From NCBI RefSeq assembly GCF_030686155.1, contig NZ_JAUPEV010000012.1:1-55760 (forward strand): a DNA stretch of 55,760 nucleotides. The letters run 5' to 3'. The notes under the pieces are model-generated. The model had not been told where the DNA came from, searched no databases, and saw only the letters and a list, made by a program, of their open reading frames with translations. Positions 1 through 8,777 of the stretch are shown in pieces (the stretch's first letter is position 1; every line of letters starts with the position of its first letter). This DNA comes from Helicobacter_J cappadocius. Its GTDB lineage: Bacteria > Campylobacterota > Campylobacteria > Campylobacterales > Helicobacteraceae. Position numbers and translations under genes: made by a program.

Positions 1-1149
1 TTTGAATTCCCTGAAGTGTTAGATGAAGAAGGGGATTTTGTAGGGTTTGATCTCGTGATTGGCAATCCGCCGTATATAGATTATAGAAGAATTAATGATG
101 ATACAAAAGAACATCTTGAAAAAACCTCATATTCATATGGCATTTCTAAGACTGCAAGTATATTTGTATATTTTATTGAAGTTGCAGATTCACTAATACA
201 AAAGCGAGGAAATATTATTTTTATAAATCCAATTTCTTATATTTCATTAAATTCAGGAAAAGGTATAAGAAGTTTTATTGATAAAAATCTAGAACTTATT
301 TCAATATTAGATATATCTGATTTAAAAATTTTTGATAGTGCTTCCACCTACACTTGTATCAATTATTTTGGGCATAAAGATGACAAAAACTCTAGTATTT
401 TATTTGGATACGTAGCAGATAAAAATCTTGATGGAATTAAATATAAAAAAATAGAAGCAAAATATATAGAAAATCTATCTCTATTTTTAAACCCAATTAC
501 TGAAAAAATATTTAATATGAATTATGAGACACTAAATAGTTTTTGTGAAGTTTTTTGTGGTCTATCAGTTGCTGGCTTTAGAGAAGATGTAGGTAATATC
601 AAAACTGACAAAAATGCTCCTTTTTTAGAAGCTTCTGATATATCAAAATACAATTACAAACAAAATAAATTCTTAAAAAGAATACCATTTTATTATTCTA
701 AAAATAAGATTGCCATTTTCGAAAATTCGGAAGTTATTTTTATGTCTAGAATGACAAATATCATTCGTTGCTGTTTTCCTCCAAAAGGTTCTTTTGGAGG
801 AAAAATCAATGTTATATGGAATTTTAAAATAGATAAAAAATTTATTCTAGGTGTCTTAAATAGCACACTAATGAATTACTTTTATACCAAAAAATATTTC
901 TCAACACATATGCAGGGTGGTGCTTTTAGTTTTGATACTTTGAGTGTTGGCGAACTACCTATTCCAAAAATTAAACCCAAAAACCAAAAAATTGTTAATG
1001 AAATCATCTCTCTAGTTGATAAAATACTCAAACTAAAAGAAGAAGACTGCGAAGCTGATATTTCCAAACTAGAAAAAGAAATAGATACTCTAGTGTATAA
1101 ACTCTACAACCTCACAGATGAAGATATAAAGATTATAGAAGAGGGTTAA
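1..1149 (+). CDS. Type IIG restriction-modification enzyme (Eco57I-like), 3' part
   Basis: The reading frame is open from base 1, so the 5' end lies outside the window; 382 codons are visible. Near the start is the adenine methyltransferase catalytic motif IV (GNPPY, about residues 22-26), preceded by the F-D-L-V-I strand typical of Eco57I/type IIG enzymes. The middle part (about residues 175-320) looks like a target-recognition domain, with FLEASDI and a later GAFSFDTLSVGELPIP stretch like those in TaqI/Eco57I-type specificity regions. The end has the usual coiled segment (K-L-E-K-E-I-D-x-L-V-Y-K-L-Y-x-L-T). The product should methylate adenine in a specific DNA site and, if the missing N-terminus has a PD-(D/E)XK nuclease, also cut it. 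The kinase gene starts 2 nt after the stop, so the two are almost certainly co-transcribed. It could also be a methyltransferase-only (PglX-like) protein; the missing N-terminus would decide this. Confidence 0.85.
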   Translation, partial: FEFPEVLDEEGDFVGFDLVIGNPPYIDYRRINDDTKEHLEKTSYSYGISKTASIFVYFIEVADSLIQKRGNIIFINPISYISLNSGKGIRSFIDKNLELISILDISDLKIFDSASTYTCINYFGHKDDKNSSILFGYVADKNLDGIKYKKIEAKYIENLSLFLNPITEKIFNMNYETLNSFCEVFCGLSVAGFREDVGNIKTDKNAPFLEASDISKYNYKQNKFLKRIPFYYSKNKIAIFENSEVIFMSRMTNIIRCCFPPKGSFGGKINVIWNFKIDKKFILGVLNSTLMNYFYTKKYFSTHMQGGAFSFDTLSVGELPIPKIKPKNQKIVNEIISLVDKILKLKEEDCEADISKLEKEIDTLVYKLYNLTDEDIKIIEEG

Positions 1150-1151
1150 AA

Positions 1152-2333
1152 ATGAATAAAAATGATCTTTCTATTAGAAATACTATAACAAGCACAAAAA
1201 AGCAACTAGAGAATCTTTTAACAGAAGAATATATTACACTCTATAATGATTTTGAAGATTGCGATTTAAAACTTATATTCTCAACACTCCATAAACAAAT
1301 AATTAAGTGTTTCAAATCAATGAATTCAAGATTACCAGCAACAGAAAATAGCAATAGATACTATTGGGCAGATGATAGTAGAGCATTGCTTCAAGTATTA
1401 AAAATATCAAAAAAATTTCAAGAAGAATTAAAAAATACTATCTATGCCTTTAAAATAGACGAAGATTATGAAGAATTATTTGATATATGTATAGATTTTT
1501 TAAAAGAAAGTTTTGGTAGTAAAATTCCTATAGGGTTAGACACAATAACTATTTATTATGAAATTCCTATTTTTATTAGAGTATCCAATAAGGTAATAAG
1601 AAATGATAATTTAAATTTTGAACTAAAACTCATAGGAAATGGCTCATACGCACATGTATTTAAATATAAAGACGATTACTACAATAAATTTTTTGCAATA
1701 AAAAGAGCAAAAGAAGATTTGACTGATAAAGAATTAAAAAGATTTCAAAGAGAATTTGAGATAATGAAGGAATTAAAAAGTCCTTATATTTTAGAAGTAT
1801 ATTATTTTAAAAAGGATACAAACGAGTATTGTATGGAATATGCTGATCTTACACTTCAAAAATATATTGATAAAAAGAATAATAAATTAAAAATAGAGGA
1901 AAGGAAAAGTATAGGTCTTCAAATCATTAGGGCTTTCAAATACATATGGAACAAAGGATTTCTGCATAGAGACATAAGTCCAAATAATATCCTTTTAAAA
2001 AAATATCATGATGTAGTAGTAGTAAAAATCTCAGATTTTGGGCTTGTAAAAATACCTGAGAGTGATTTAACAAAGCACGAAACTGAATTAAAAGGTTCTT
2101 TTAATGACTTCTCAGACTTATCACAAATTGGTTTTGAGAACTACGATAAAGTTCATGAAATCTATGCTCTCACAAGGATTTTATTTTTTGTAGCAACTAG
2201 AAAAACTAGAATAGAAAATCAAAAATGTGATTTTTTGGAAAAAGGCACAAATGGTGATAAAAACAAAAGATATAAAACACTAGAAGAGCTAGAAAAAGAC
2301 TTTTCTGGTTTCTTGGAAAATCTCGAAAATTAA
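1152..2333 (+). CDS. Eukaryotic-like Ser/Thr protein kinase with unknown N-terminal domain
   Basis: A 393-aa protein. Residues about 155-345 form a protein kinase fold: glycine loop GNGSYAHV (162-169), ATP lysine in FAIK (K184), alpha-C glutamate near E201/E203, catalytic loop HRDISPNN (D274, N279) and DFG (295-297). The canonical APE motif after the activation loop is not recognisable, although a HEIYAL segment (335-340) matches the usual D-x-Y-S-L-G helix. Residues 1-150 are mostly helical by eye and match nothing I know. No membrane segment or PASTA repeat is present, so it should be a soluble cytoplasmic kinase. It follows the RM gene by 2 nt, with a GAGGG ribosome site inside that gene's end. 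Codon use is very A-rich, as in the RM gene, which suggests joint acquisition. A defence role (compare the PglW kinase with PglX methylase) is inference. Confidence 0.85.
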   Translation: MNKNDLSIRNTITSTKKQLENLLTEEYITLYNDFEDCDLKLIFSTLHKQIIKCFKSMNSRLPATENSNRYYWADDSRALLQVLKISKKFQEELKNTIYAFKIDEDYEELFDICIDFLKESFGSKIPIGLDTITIYYEIPIFIRVSNKVIRNDNLNFELKLIGNGSYAHVFKYKDDYYNKFFAIKRAKEDLTDKELKRFQREFEIMKELKSPYILEVYYFKKDTNEYCMEYADLTLQKYIDKKNNKLKIEERKSIGLQIIRAFKYIWNKGFLHRDISPNNILLKKYHDVVVVKISDFGLVKIPESDLTKHETELKGSFNDFSDLSQIGFENYDKVHEIYALTRILFFVATRKTRIENQKCDFLEKGTNGDKNKRYKTLEELEKDFSGFLENLEN

Positions 2334-2352
2334 GAGAGGGATTTACCCTCTC
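2334..2352. terminator. Terminator-like hairpin between convergent genes
   Basis: Perfect 7-bp inverted repeat GAGAGGG / CCCTCTC with a 5-nt loop. It overlaps the last codons of aspB and directly follows the kinase stop. On the minus strand it is followed by a T-rich stretch (TTAATTTTCG), so it probably ends aspB; the plus strand has a later, weaker run (ATTTTT). Confidence 0.5.
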
Positions 2353-3512
2353 ACAAATTTTTCGATCCTCTTGATACCCTCAGTAATCTGCTCTGTAGAA
2401 CAAGCAAAAGAAAATCTCACATACCCTTCCATCCCAAAGGCACTTCCAGGCACTAACGCCACGCCTTCTTGTGATAAAAGTTCGCTACAGAATTTCATCG
2501 AATCCCCACCAAATCTGCTTACGCCTTTGATATTGATAAAAAGATAAAATGCCCCCTGAGGTTTCTGAACGCTAAGTCCTGCGATATTATTGATAAGCTC
2601 ACAGCCCAAATCCCTTCGCTTTTCAAAGGCATCTCTCATCATTTCTATATCATTGTCCGCATCGCCACTGAGAGCCACTACAGAGGCTTTTTGTGTGATA
2701 GAGTTGATGTTAGAAGTGCATTGGCTTTGGAGATTATCCATTAGCTTCACTAGCTTGTCATCTACACTAGCGAGATATCCCATCCTCCAGCCTGTCATCG
2801 CAACAGCCTTGCTCAGACCATTTACAGTGATAGTTCTTTTCATCATATCATCACTGATAGAAGCCACAGAGGTAAAACTCACGCCATAGAGAAGTTTCTC
2901 ATACATCTCATCACTCACGACCCAGATTTTGGTATCCTTTAGCACTTGTGCTATTTCAGTGAGTTCAGCTTTTGTATAAACCATACCAGTAGGATTAGAA
3001 GGTGTGGTAAGCACGAGGATTTTTGTCTTTGATGTGATAGCTTCTTTGAGTTGCTTAGCAGTGATCTTGAAATTGCTATTTTCATCAGTGTTGATAAATA
3101 CAGGCTTACCCCCGCTATAAGTGGCGAGTTCTGGATAAGTTACCCAATATGGAGCAGGAATAATCACTTCATCGCCATCATTTATAAGTGCTTGGAAGAT
3201 ATTAAATAGAGATTGTTTTGCACCATTACTCACTAGAATCTGCTTGGGAGTATAGGAAAGGTTATTGTCTTTTTTGAGTTTTTTGCAAATCGCCTCCCTG
3301 AGTTCAGGTATCCCAGCTACGGCAGTGTATTTGGTAAAACCTGAATTCAAGGCTCTGATAGCCTCATCTTTGATAACTTGGGGTGTGTCAAAATCAGGCT
3401 CTCCAGCAGAGAAGCTAAGCACATCTCTACCTTTTGCTTTGAGTTCGGAAGCCAGAGTGCTGATAGCAATAGTCGCGGATTCTGATAGATTTTGGATTTT
3501 TTGAGAATACAT
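2343..3512 (-). CDS. aspB: Aspartate aminotransferase (class I PLP enzyme)
   Basis: A 389-aa fold-type I aminotransferase that exchanges the amino group between aspartate and 2-oxoglutarate. Visible family features are the N-terminal SAGEPDFDTP segment, the ANAPYWVTYPE-like P-A-P-Y-W-V-T-Y-P stretch, TTPSNPTG (substrate/PLP loop), VSDEMYE, the PLP lysine in GLSKAVAMTGWRMGY, and the C-terminal arginine region (YVRFSFACS). The MTGWR signature is typical of the subgroup 1-gamma aspartate aminotransferases of Helicobacter and Thermus. The start is ATG with GGAG 7 nt upstream. It stands apart from the next operon (128-bp gap) and so probably has its own promoter. The family is certain; the exact amino donor is an inference. 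Confidence 0.93.
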   Translation of the reverse strand: MYSQKIQNLSESATIAISTLASELKAKGRDVLSFSAGEPDFDTPQVIKDEAIRALNSGFTKYTAVAGIPELREAICKKLKKDNNLSYTPKQILVSNGAKQSLFNIFQALINDGDEVIIPAPYWVTYPELATYSGGKPVFINTDENSNFKITAKQLKEAITSKTKILVLTTPSNPTGMVYTKAELTEIAQVLKDTKIWVVSDEMYEKLLYGVSFTSVASISDDMMKRTITVNGLSKAVAMTGWRMGYLASVDDKLVKLMDNLQSQCTSNINSITQKASVVALSGDADNDIEMMRDAFEKRRDLGCELINNIAGLSVQKPQGAFYLFINIKGVSRFGGDSMKFCSELLSQEGVALVPGSAFGMEGYVRFSFACSTEQITEGIKRIEKFVRG

Positions 3513-3536
3513 ATTTTTCTCCTTGAATTTTTGATT

Positions 3537-3542
3537 ATTTTA
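3537..3542 (-). promoter_or_regulatory. Possible -10 box of aspB
   Basis: TAAAAT read on the minus strand, 25 nt upstream of the aspB start, in a T-rich context typical of Helicobacter sigma-80 promoters. No clear -35 box, which is normal in this genus. Confidence 0.3.
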
Positions 3543-3640
3543 GCTGAAAAAAATTGCAAAGTATTTAATTTTAAAAAAATAAATCATTTTTGCTGTATTT
3601 TTAGAAAATTATAAACACTATACATCAAATATCGTTTGTT

Positions 3641-4642
3641 TTATATGAATTTAGTTTTCAAGATATTTTGATACCCTTTGATAGCTGTGTTAAACTTATT
3701 GAGAAATGCTTTATTTTTATTCGTCAGATAATTCACCACTCTGTGGAGAATATCGCTATCTAGTTCTGTAATAGCATCTAGTGCAGCTCTTGAAAAGTCT
3801 GTGTCATTTGGAGAGTTTAACGCCTCCTCTAGGGCTTTGGTATGCTTGTTGAAAAGCTTTTTGTCAGCGATTTCTCTTTTATCTTGCTCTATAATCTCAT
3901 TTTTCAAAAAAACTAATTTTGACATTGAAAGCTCTTTGAGAAAGCTTCTAGGATAAGAGTGTGTGAGTGTCAACACTTCTTGAACAAGATTTATTTTTTC
4001 AGGTGTTTCATCATAGTAAGCCTTGTAGTTTTCTTCCATCAATTCGGGCATAAAGCTTTCCATTATATCAAGCTTAAATTCTGAAATCTGTTGGATATTT
4101 TTGATGTAATTTTCATCTTCTGAGAGATGGTAGATTTGTTTGAGTTTCTGAATATTGTCTCTATTTTTTTCATAATAGTCCATCAGCTGAATCCTCTCTT
4201 CATCAGGAAGAGAGGAGAATCTAACCTTTAGTTTTTCTAGCCATACTTCTTGGAGTTGTCTGTATTTCACTTTTAGGATTTTTTGGATTTTTACTGCTGG
4301 AATCCTCAGATAAGATCGAAAAATCTCCAAAAACTCTTCATAAGTGTAATCATCAATATATTCATCAATCATATCATAGACTTTTGAAATATTTTTTCCT
4401 ATTTTTTCAATTTTTGTTTTGAGTTTGCTAGGGCTATTATAGTTTTTTGGACGATTCTTGATTGTATTGCCGATCTGTTCATCAAGCTCTAATTGAAAAA
4501 GATGAAGATATTCCAAGCTTTCTTCTTTATATAACTCAAAAAGCTCTGAATCATTCAAATGATTAAGTTCAGTTTGTGTATGCCCACGATTGGTTAGATA
4601 GATCTTCATTAGACTTGATGAAAGATAGCTTGTTTTAGACAT
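3641..4642 (-). CDS. Conserved helical protein of unknown function (position of H. pylori HP1233)
   Basis: A 333-aa, highly charged, mostly helical protein. I do not recognise any domain. There is no signal peptide and no long hydrophobic segment, so it should be cytoplasmic. The start is placed at ATG 4642 because AGAG lies 6-7 nt upstream; a GTG two codons earlier (4648) has no better site. It overlaps the 3' end of folP by 8 nt and is the last gene of the rppH-lysC-hobA-holB-folP operon. In H. pylori the gene after folP (HP1232) is also a hypothetical protein, so the position is conserved, but no function follows from that. Confidence 0.8.
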   Translation of the reverse strand: MSKTSYLSSSLMKIYLTNRGHTQTELNHLNDSELFELYKEESLEYLHLFQLELDEQIGNTIKNRPKNYNSPSKLKTKIEKIGKNISKVYDMIDEYIDDYTYEEFLEIFRSYLRIPAVKIQKILKVKYRQLQEVWLEKLKVRFSSLPDEERIQLMDYYEKNRDNIQKLKQIYHLSEDENYIKNIQQISEFKLDIMESFMPELMEENYKAYYDETPEKINLVQEVLTLTHSYPRSFLKELSMSKLVFLKNEIIEQDKREIADKKLFNKHTKALEEALNSPNDTDFSRAALDAITELDSDILHRVVNYLTNKNKAFLNKFNTAIKGYQNILKTKFI

Positions 4643-5816
4643 TAGCACTCTTTAGAGATTGATAGATTTTCAGACAATCAATATGTTCATCCACATCATG
4701 AACTCGCAAAATATCCGCTCCATTTTGAAAAGCAATTAGATGAAATGCGAGTGTCCCACTAAGCCTCTCAAGAGGTGGTTTCTCCACAATAGAACCTATA
4801 ACGCTTTTTCTACTTGCTCCAATAAGTAGCGGATAACCAAAATGCTTGAAATGCTTTAAGTGATTGATAAGAGCTAAATTTTGAACTTCGTTTTTGGCAA
4901 AACCAATTCCGACATCTAAAATAATATCATCAATTCCATATGACTTCAAACAATCAATTTTTTCAGCAAAAAAACCATCTATATGTACAAACAAATCTTC
5001 ATAATCAGTAAATTGATCCATATCTTTGGGTGTACCTTGTGTGTGCATCAAGATAACTTTTGCATGATGCTTTGCTGCAATTTTAAACATATCAGGATAA
5101 GCAAATCCACTCACATCATTGATGATTTTAAATCCATGAAAAAGTGCAAAATCTGCGGTAGCTGGATTGTATGTATCGATACTAAATATCACCTTTTCGT
5201 TCAAATGTTCATTTTTGATGTATAGGGCAATCTCCCTCAAGCGATCTATTTCCTCTTGTGCCTCTATAAGCTCACTACCTGGTCTAGAACTAGCTGGTCC
5301 TATATCAATGAGTTTTATACCCTTATTGATAAGGGTGTGGATTTTCTCAATAGATTCGTGCACACTGTGCCTACTAGGAGCAAAAAAGCTATCTGGAGTG
5401 ATATTAATAATAGCCATAATAGCAGAGGATATTTCCATATTTGATGGAGACTGAGGATTGTTTTTCAAATGTTCTGATATGGATTTTCCAATTTTTTTAA
5501 GTCCAAAAGGCTGAATTGCACATTTTTTTGCAATCTGCTCTAACTGTGATTTTGTAGCTATCAAAACACCATCATAGTGACTTTTTTGACCCAAAATACA
5601 CTCATAGGGTGTAGCAAAATCCCCTCCAACACTCAACGCTTCTTGTTTGAGTATATTTGCCGCTGGAAGAGAAGCAGAAGTGATATGAAAGGCAAAAATA
5701 TCGCCTTTTTTATTCATAATCTTTAATCCACCCTCATCACTATTTATTTTTTTGATGTAATCATAAATTGCTTGAGGATTGATTCTTTTAATGGACATAG
5801 GGCTATTTTTTTGCAT
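4635..5816 (-). CDS. folP: Dihydropteroate synthase
   Basis: A 393-aa enzyme that condenses p-aminobenzoate with hydroxymethyl-dihydropterin diphosphate in folate synthesis. The TIM-barrel motifs are clear: NITPDSFF, IDIGPASSRPGS, FSIDTYNP, INDVSGF, LMHTQGTPKDM, LDVGIGFAKN and LIGASRKS. The first ~130 residues precede the catalytic domain and are an extension found in Helicobacter/Campylobacter FolP but not in E. coli, which explains the length. The ATG at 5816 is preferred over 5798 because AAAGG lies upstream of it. It overlaps holB by 14 nt and the downstream hypothetical gene by 8 nt, which points to translational coupling. The target is the sulfonamide-binding enzyme class. Confidence 0.94.
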   Translation of the reverse strand: MQKNSPMSIKRINPQAIYDYIKKINSDEGGLKIMNKKGDIFAFHITSASLPAANILKQEALSVGGDFATPYECILGQKSHYDGVLIATKSQLEQIAKKCAIQPFGLKKIGKSISEHLKNNPQSPSNMEISSAIMAIINITPDSFFAPSRHSVHESIEKIHTLINKGIKLIDIGPASSRPGSELIEAQEEIDRLREIALYIKNEHLNEKVIFSIDTYNPATADFALFHGFKIINDVSGFAYPDMFKIAAKHHAKVILMHTQGTPKDMDQFTDYEDLFVHIDGFFAEKIDCLKSYGIDDIILDVGIGFAKNEVQNLALINHLKHFKHFGYPLLIGASRKSVIGSIVEKPPLERLSGTLAFHLIAFQNGADILRVHDVDEHIDCLKIYQSLKSANV

Positions 5817-6441
5817 TCTTTGCCTTTAGGTTTCGTAATACCATCAATAAAAGCGGTAAAAAAATGTAGGAATCTTTTTGATAGTTTGCATTAGCTTCCA
5901 AAGCCTCATCAAAACTCTTCAAATCACCTTCATTAAAACTTATTCCGAGTTTTTTTATCATAAATAACAAAGACTGAATTTTTTCTTTAGTGGTATCTCT
6001 TGAGGGGTTTGGAGCTGAGTCCAAAGATTTTAAAAAATTGTAGATAGATTTTAATGAAAGATTTTTAAGATCTATATCCAACTCTTCAAAAATTTTTGGG
6101 TTTCTGTTATCTTGAATCTGCAGCCTTGATCTAATGGTAGGCAAAATAGAAGTTTTATTTTTGGCGATCAAAATGAAACGAGTTTTTGAAGGGGGCTCTT
6201 CAAGAACCTTCAAGAGTGCATTTTGTGCAAAATGATTATAAGAGTTTGCTGCGATAATAATTGTTTTTAGCTCTTCAGAAGCAATATAGGCCTCATTGAT
6301 AACTTCATGAGAATCCTCAATTTTAAATTCATCACGTTCAAAAAGTCGCAAAAAAGCAGGAGAAATACCCTTGCTCTGTTCTGATGCTTCTTGGGATATA
6401 TTGCTATTTAACACAATCATTCCACTATAAGCTTGTTCCAT
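5803..6441 (-). CDS. holB: DNA polymerase III delta' subunit
   Basis: A 212-aa protein with the clamp-loader motif QNALLKVLEEPP and the following RFILIA...TIRSR segment (sensor-1/SRC-like R-S-R). It is much shorter than E. coli HolB (334 aa) and has no Walker A motif, as usual for the non-hydrolysing delta' subunit of Helicobacter and Campylobacter. It would help load the beta clamp onto DNA. It lies between hobA (8-nt gap) and folP (14-nt overlap), the same order as in H. pylori (HP1230-1232). The annotation is secure as a delta'-like clamp-loader subunit. Confidence 0.88.
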   Translation of the reverse strand: MEQAYSGMIVLNSNISQEASEQSKGISPAFLRLFERDEFKIEDSHEVINEAYIASEELKTIIIAANSYNHFAQNALLKVLEEPPSKTRFILIAKNKTSILPTIRSRLQIQDNRNPKIFEELDIDLKNLSLKSIYNFLKSLDSAPNPSRDTTKEKIQSLLFMIKKLGISFNEGDLKSFDEALEANANYQKDSYIFLPLLLMVLRNLKAKNAKK

Positions 6442-6448
6442 TTTGCCT

Positions 6449-7000
6449 CTATTCTAAGATAATTTTTCCAAACAAAGCATCAAAAAGAGTTTTTTCAAAA
6501 ATCCTAAAAAGCTGGATAAGTTTATAATCTATCATCGTATCAAGAGAACTCAATGTCAATCCATCTTGAATAGAGTCATCAAAAATCCAAAAAAAACCAT
6601 TTTCTCTGCTGAAGGCTAGATTTGCCAATGGATTACCAGTTTTACCAATATACCAAAACATATAATCTTTATAAGATATATCAAGTGCATCATTTATTAA
6701 AGAGTTTTCCTTAAATACTTTGGGCAATAAGTCAGTGAAATTAAACACGGGTAAGATCGGTCTTGACTTCCCACCTAAACGATTTATAGATGAAACGATA
6801 TATTTCCCAAACCATTGCCTATCTTCATCAGTACACACAAGGAGTGTTCCTCCATTTAATATATGACCGATAGTCCTGGAAGTCATTGAAACCCACTGAT
6901 AACGTTCCATTTCTAGCCATCCACTCATCATAGCAACACTTTCACTCTCTTCTCTAATCGCCTTAAGCATCCAATCTGATATTTCAATCGCAGCTGTCAT
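6449..7000 (-). CDS. hobA: HobA, DnaA-binding regulator of replication initiation
   Basis: A 183-aa protein specific to Epsilonproteobacteria. It matches remembered H. pylori HobA along its length: SGWLEMER near residues 26-33, the ILNGGTLLV strand, DEDRQWFGKYI, MFWYIGK, and the end DYKLIQLFRIFE. HobA is a SIS-fold homotetramer (DiaA analogue) that binds domain I of DnaA and promotes orisome assembly at oriC. It overlaps lysC by 4 nt (ATGA) and is followed by holB, so two replication proteins are co-expressed with aspartokinase. Confidence 0.93.
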   Translation of the reverse strand: MTAAIEISDWMLKAIREESESVAMMSGWLEMERYQWVSMTSRTIGHILNGGTLLVCTDEDRQWFGKYIVSSINRLGGKSRPILPVFNFTDLLPKVFKENSLINDALDISYKDYMFWYIGKTGNPLANLAFSRENGFFWIFDDSIQDGLTLSSLDTMIDYKLIQLFRIFEKTLFDALFGKIILE

Positions 7001-8202
7001 TTGTCTAGCTCATATACAGAATGAAGTGTTCGAACTGCAAGTTCAGAATATTTTATGTTAATAATCATAGAAACTTTGATTTCGCTAGTGCTTATCATCA
7101 TAATATTGATATTTTCTTTTGCCAAAGCCTTAAAAGCAGCACTTGCAACTCCAGAATGAGACTTCATTCCTACGCCAACAATCGATACTTTTGCAATATC
7201 ACAATCATAATCAATAGATTCAACATTATCTAAAAATTTATCTAAAACTTTCTTTGTCAAATCCGTCTCACTCTCAGAAATAGTAAAATCAATATCCGTC
7301 TTTCCATCTCTACCAATAGTTTGGACAATCATATCTACATTGATATTATTATCAGCAAGAGAACCAAAAATATCAGCAGCAATTCCAGGTCTATCTTGAA
7401 CATTTGCGATACTTACCCTTGCTTGGTTTTTATCAAGTGCGATACCGCTAACAATTGGTTTTTCCATAATGTTTTCCTCCGTAGTAATTAATGTGCCTTC
7501 ATCGTGGGTAAAAGAACTTCTTGTGACAAGTGGAACATTCCATTTCTTTGCCAATTCTACAGATCTATTCAATAAGACTTTAGCCCCCATAGAAGCAAGT
7601 TCCAGCATTTCATCATAGCTGATCTTATTTATTTTTTTGGCATTTTTCTCGATTCTAGGATCGGTGGTATAAACTCCATCTACATCTGTATATATCTCAC
7701 ACAAATCAGCATTTAAAGCACCTGCTAATGCAACTGCAGACAAATCACTTCCTCCCCTACCTAGTGTAGTTACCTCTCCTTTTTCTGTGACTCCTTGAAA
7801 TCCAGAAACAACAACGATATAACCTTCATTAAGTAAATCGGTAATTTTTTGAGTATTTATATATTCAATCCTAGCTTTTGTATGCACACCATCAGTAATG
7901 ATACCCGCACCTCTACCGCTTAATGAAATAGATTTATACCCCATCGAATCTAAAGCAATTGCCAAAAGAGCACTTGTGATACGTTCACCACTACTCAAAA
8001 CCATATCAACTTCTCGCTCGATTGGGAGTTTTGAAAAATGCTTTGTGTAGCCTATTAAAGTATCTGTTTGCCCACTCATTGCTGAGACAACTACCACCAA
8101 AGAATGCCCTATTTTTTTTGTTTCTAACACACGATTAGCGACATTTTGAATCCGATCACAATCGCCCATGCTTGTTCCACCATATTTTTGAACAATCAAC
8201 AT
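6997..8202 (-). CDS. lysC: Aspartokinase
   Basis: A 401-aa monofunctional aspartate kinase, the first step to lysine, threonine, methionine and diaminopimelate for peptidoglycan. Visible features are the N-terminal KYGGTSMG nucleotide motif, SSGERI, LGRGGSDLSAVALA, YTDVDGVYTTDPR, then two C-terminal ACT domains (about 265-335 and 345-400) that usually bind lysine or threonine for feedback control. The stop/start junction with rppH is TAATG (1-nt overlap), and its 3' end overlaps hobA by 4 nt. The start ATG is fixed by the KYGGTS motif starting at residue 6. Confidence 0.95.
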   Translation of the reverse strand: MLIVQKYGGTSMGDCDRIQNVANRVLETKKIGHSLVVVVSAMSGQTDTLIGYTKHFSKLPIEREVDMVLSSGERITSALLAIALDSMGYKSISLSGRGAGIITDGVHTKARIEYINTQKITDLLNEGYIVVVSGFQGVTEKGEVTTLGRGGSDLSAVALAGALNADLCEIYTDVDGVYTTDPRIEKNAKKINKISYDEMLELASMGAKVLLNRSVELAKKWNVPLVTRSSFTHDEGTLITTEENIMEKPIVSGIALDKNQARVSIANVQDRPGIAADIFGSLADNNINVDMIVQTIGRDGKTDIDFTISESETDLTKKVLDKFLDNVESIDYDCDIAKVSIVGVGMKSHSGVASAAFKALAKENINIMMISTSEIKVSMIINIKYSELAVRTLHSVYELDK

Positions 8203-8672
8203 TACAAATACCCTTCTTTCCTAAAATAATCAATCACTTGTTTATAAACTTGTTTTTTAAAATGCGTAATTTTCTCAAACAGTTCATCATAGCCTACGAA
8301 TTCATATCTATCAAATTCTGGAATATCAGTTTGAATATTGATATTTGAATCATTTTTCAATCTCACGAGAAAATATTTTTGTTCCTGTCCATCAAATGGA
8401 TAAAATTTCTTACTTATGCTGGAAGGAAAATCATATCTTATCCAGGTTGGAAATTCAGCAATCACCTCTACTTCATCTGTGCCTATTTCTTCCTTCAGTT
8501 CTCTAAAAAGTGCACATAAGGGTGTTTCGCCTTGATCGATTCCTCCTTGAGGAAATTGCCAAGCTCCTTTAATATCACTGCGTTGAGCAACAAAAAATTC
8601 ACACTTGCTAGGGTAGTTTGAAGATAAAACAACTGCAGCTACATTTGGTCTGTAGCTTTTTTTAATCTGCAT
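8202..8672 (-). CDS. rppH: RNA pyrophosphohydrolase (Nudix)
   Basis: A 156-aa Nudix hydrolase. The full Nudix box is present (GG...GETP...RELKEEIG, about residues 42-64), preceded by the YRPNVAAVV strand typical of RppH/NudH. It removes pyrophosphate from the 5' end of mRNAs, starting decay, and may also hydrolyse diadenosine polyphosphates. It is the first gene of the six-gene minus-strand operon. GGAG lies 6 nt before the ATG, and a TATAAT box is about 30 nt upstream. Older annotations call the H. pylori homologue 'invasion protein InvA'. Confidence 0.92.
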   Translation of the reverse strand: MQIKKSYRPNVAAVVLSSNYPSKCEFFVAQRSDIKGAWQFPQGGIDQGETPLCALFRELKEEIGTDEVEVIAEFPTWIRYDFPSSISKKFYPFDGQEQKYFLVRLKNDSNINIQTDIPEFDRYEFVGYDELFEKITHFKKQVYKQVIDYFRKEGYL

Positions 8673-8701
8673 AAATTGCTCCGATTTAAAATTATTACAG
8701 C

Positions 8702-8707
8702 ATTATA
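8702..8707 (-). promoter_or_regulatory. -10 box of the rppH-lysC-hobA-holB-folP operon
   Basis: Perfect TATAAT on the minus strand, 29 nt before the rppH ATG; the predicted transcript start near 8695 leaves a leader of about 22 nt containing the GGAG site. No clear -35 box. Confidence 0.6.
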
Positions 8708-8755
8708 AATAAAAATTGCTTTAGAGTGGTTTTGTTAGAAGTGAATTTTGAGTAA

Positions 8756-8774
8756 TTGGGGAAAAAATCCCCAA
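8756..8774 (-). terminator. Hairpin downstream of cytochrome c553
   Basis: Perfect 7-bp stem TTGGGGA / TCCCCAA with a 5-nt loop, 4 nt past the stop of the cytochrome gene. A T-run after the stem is lacking, so termination would be weak, but the position between two same-strand genes and just before the rppH promoter fits. Confidence 0.5.
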
Positions 8775-8777
8775 AGA

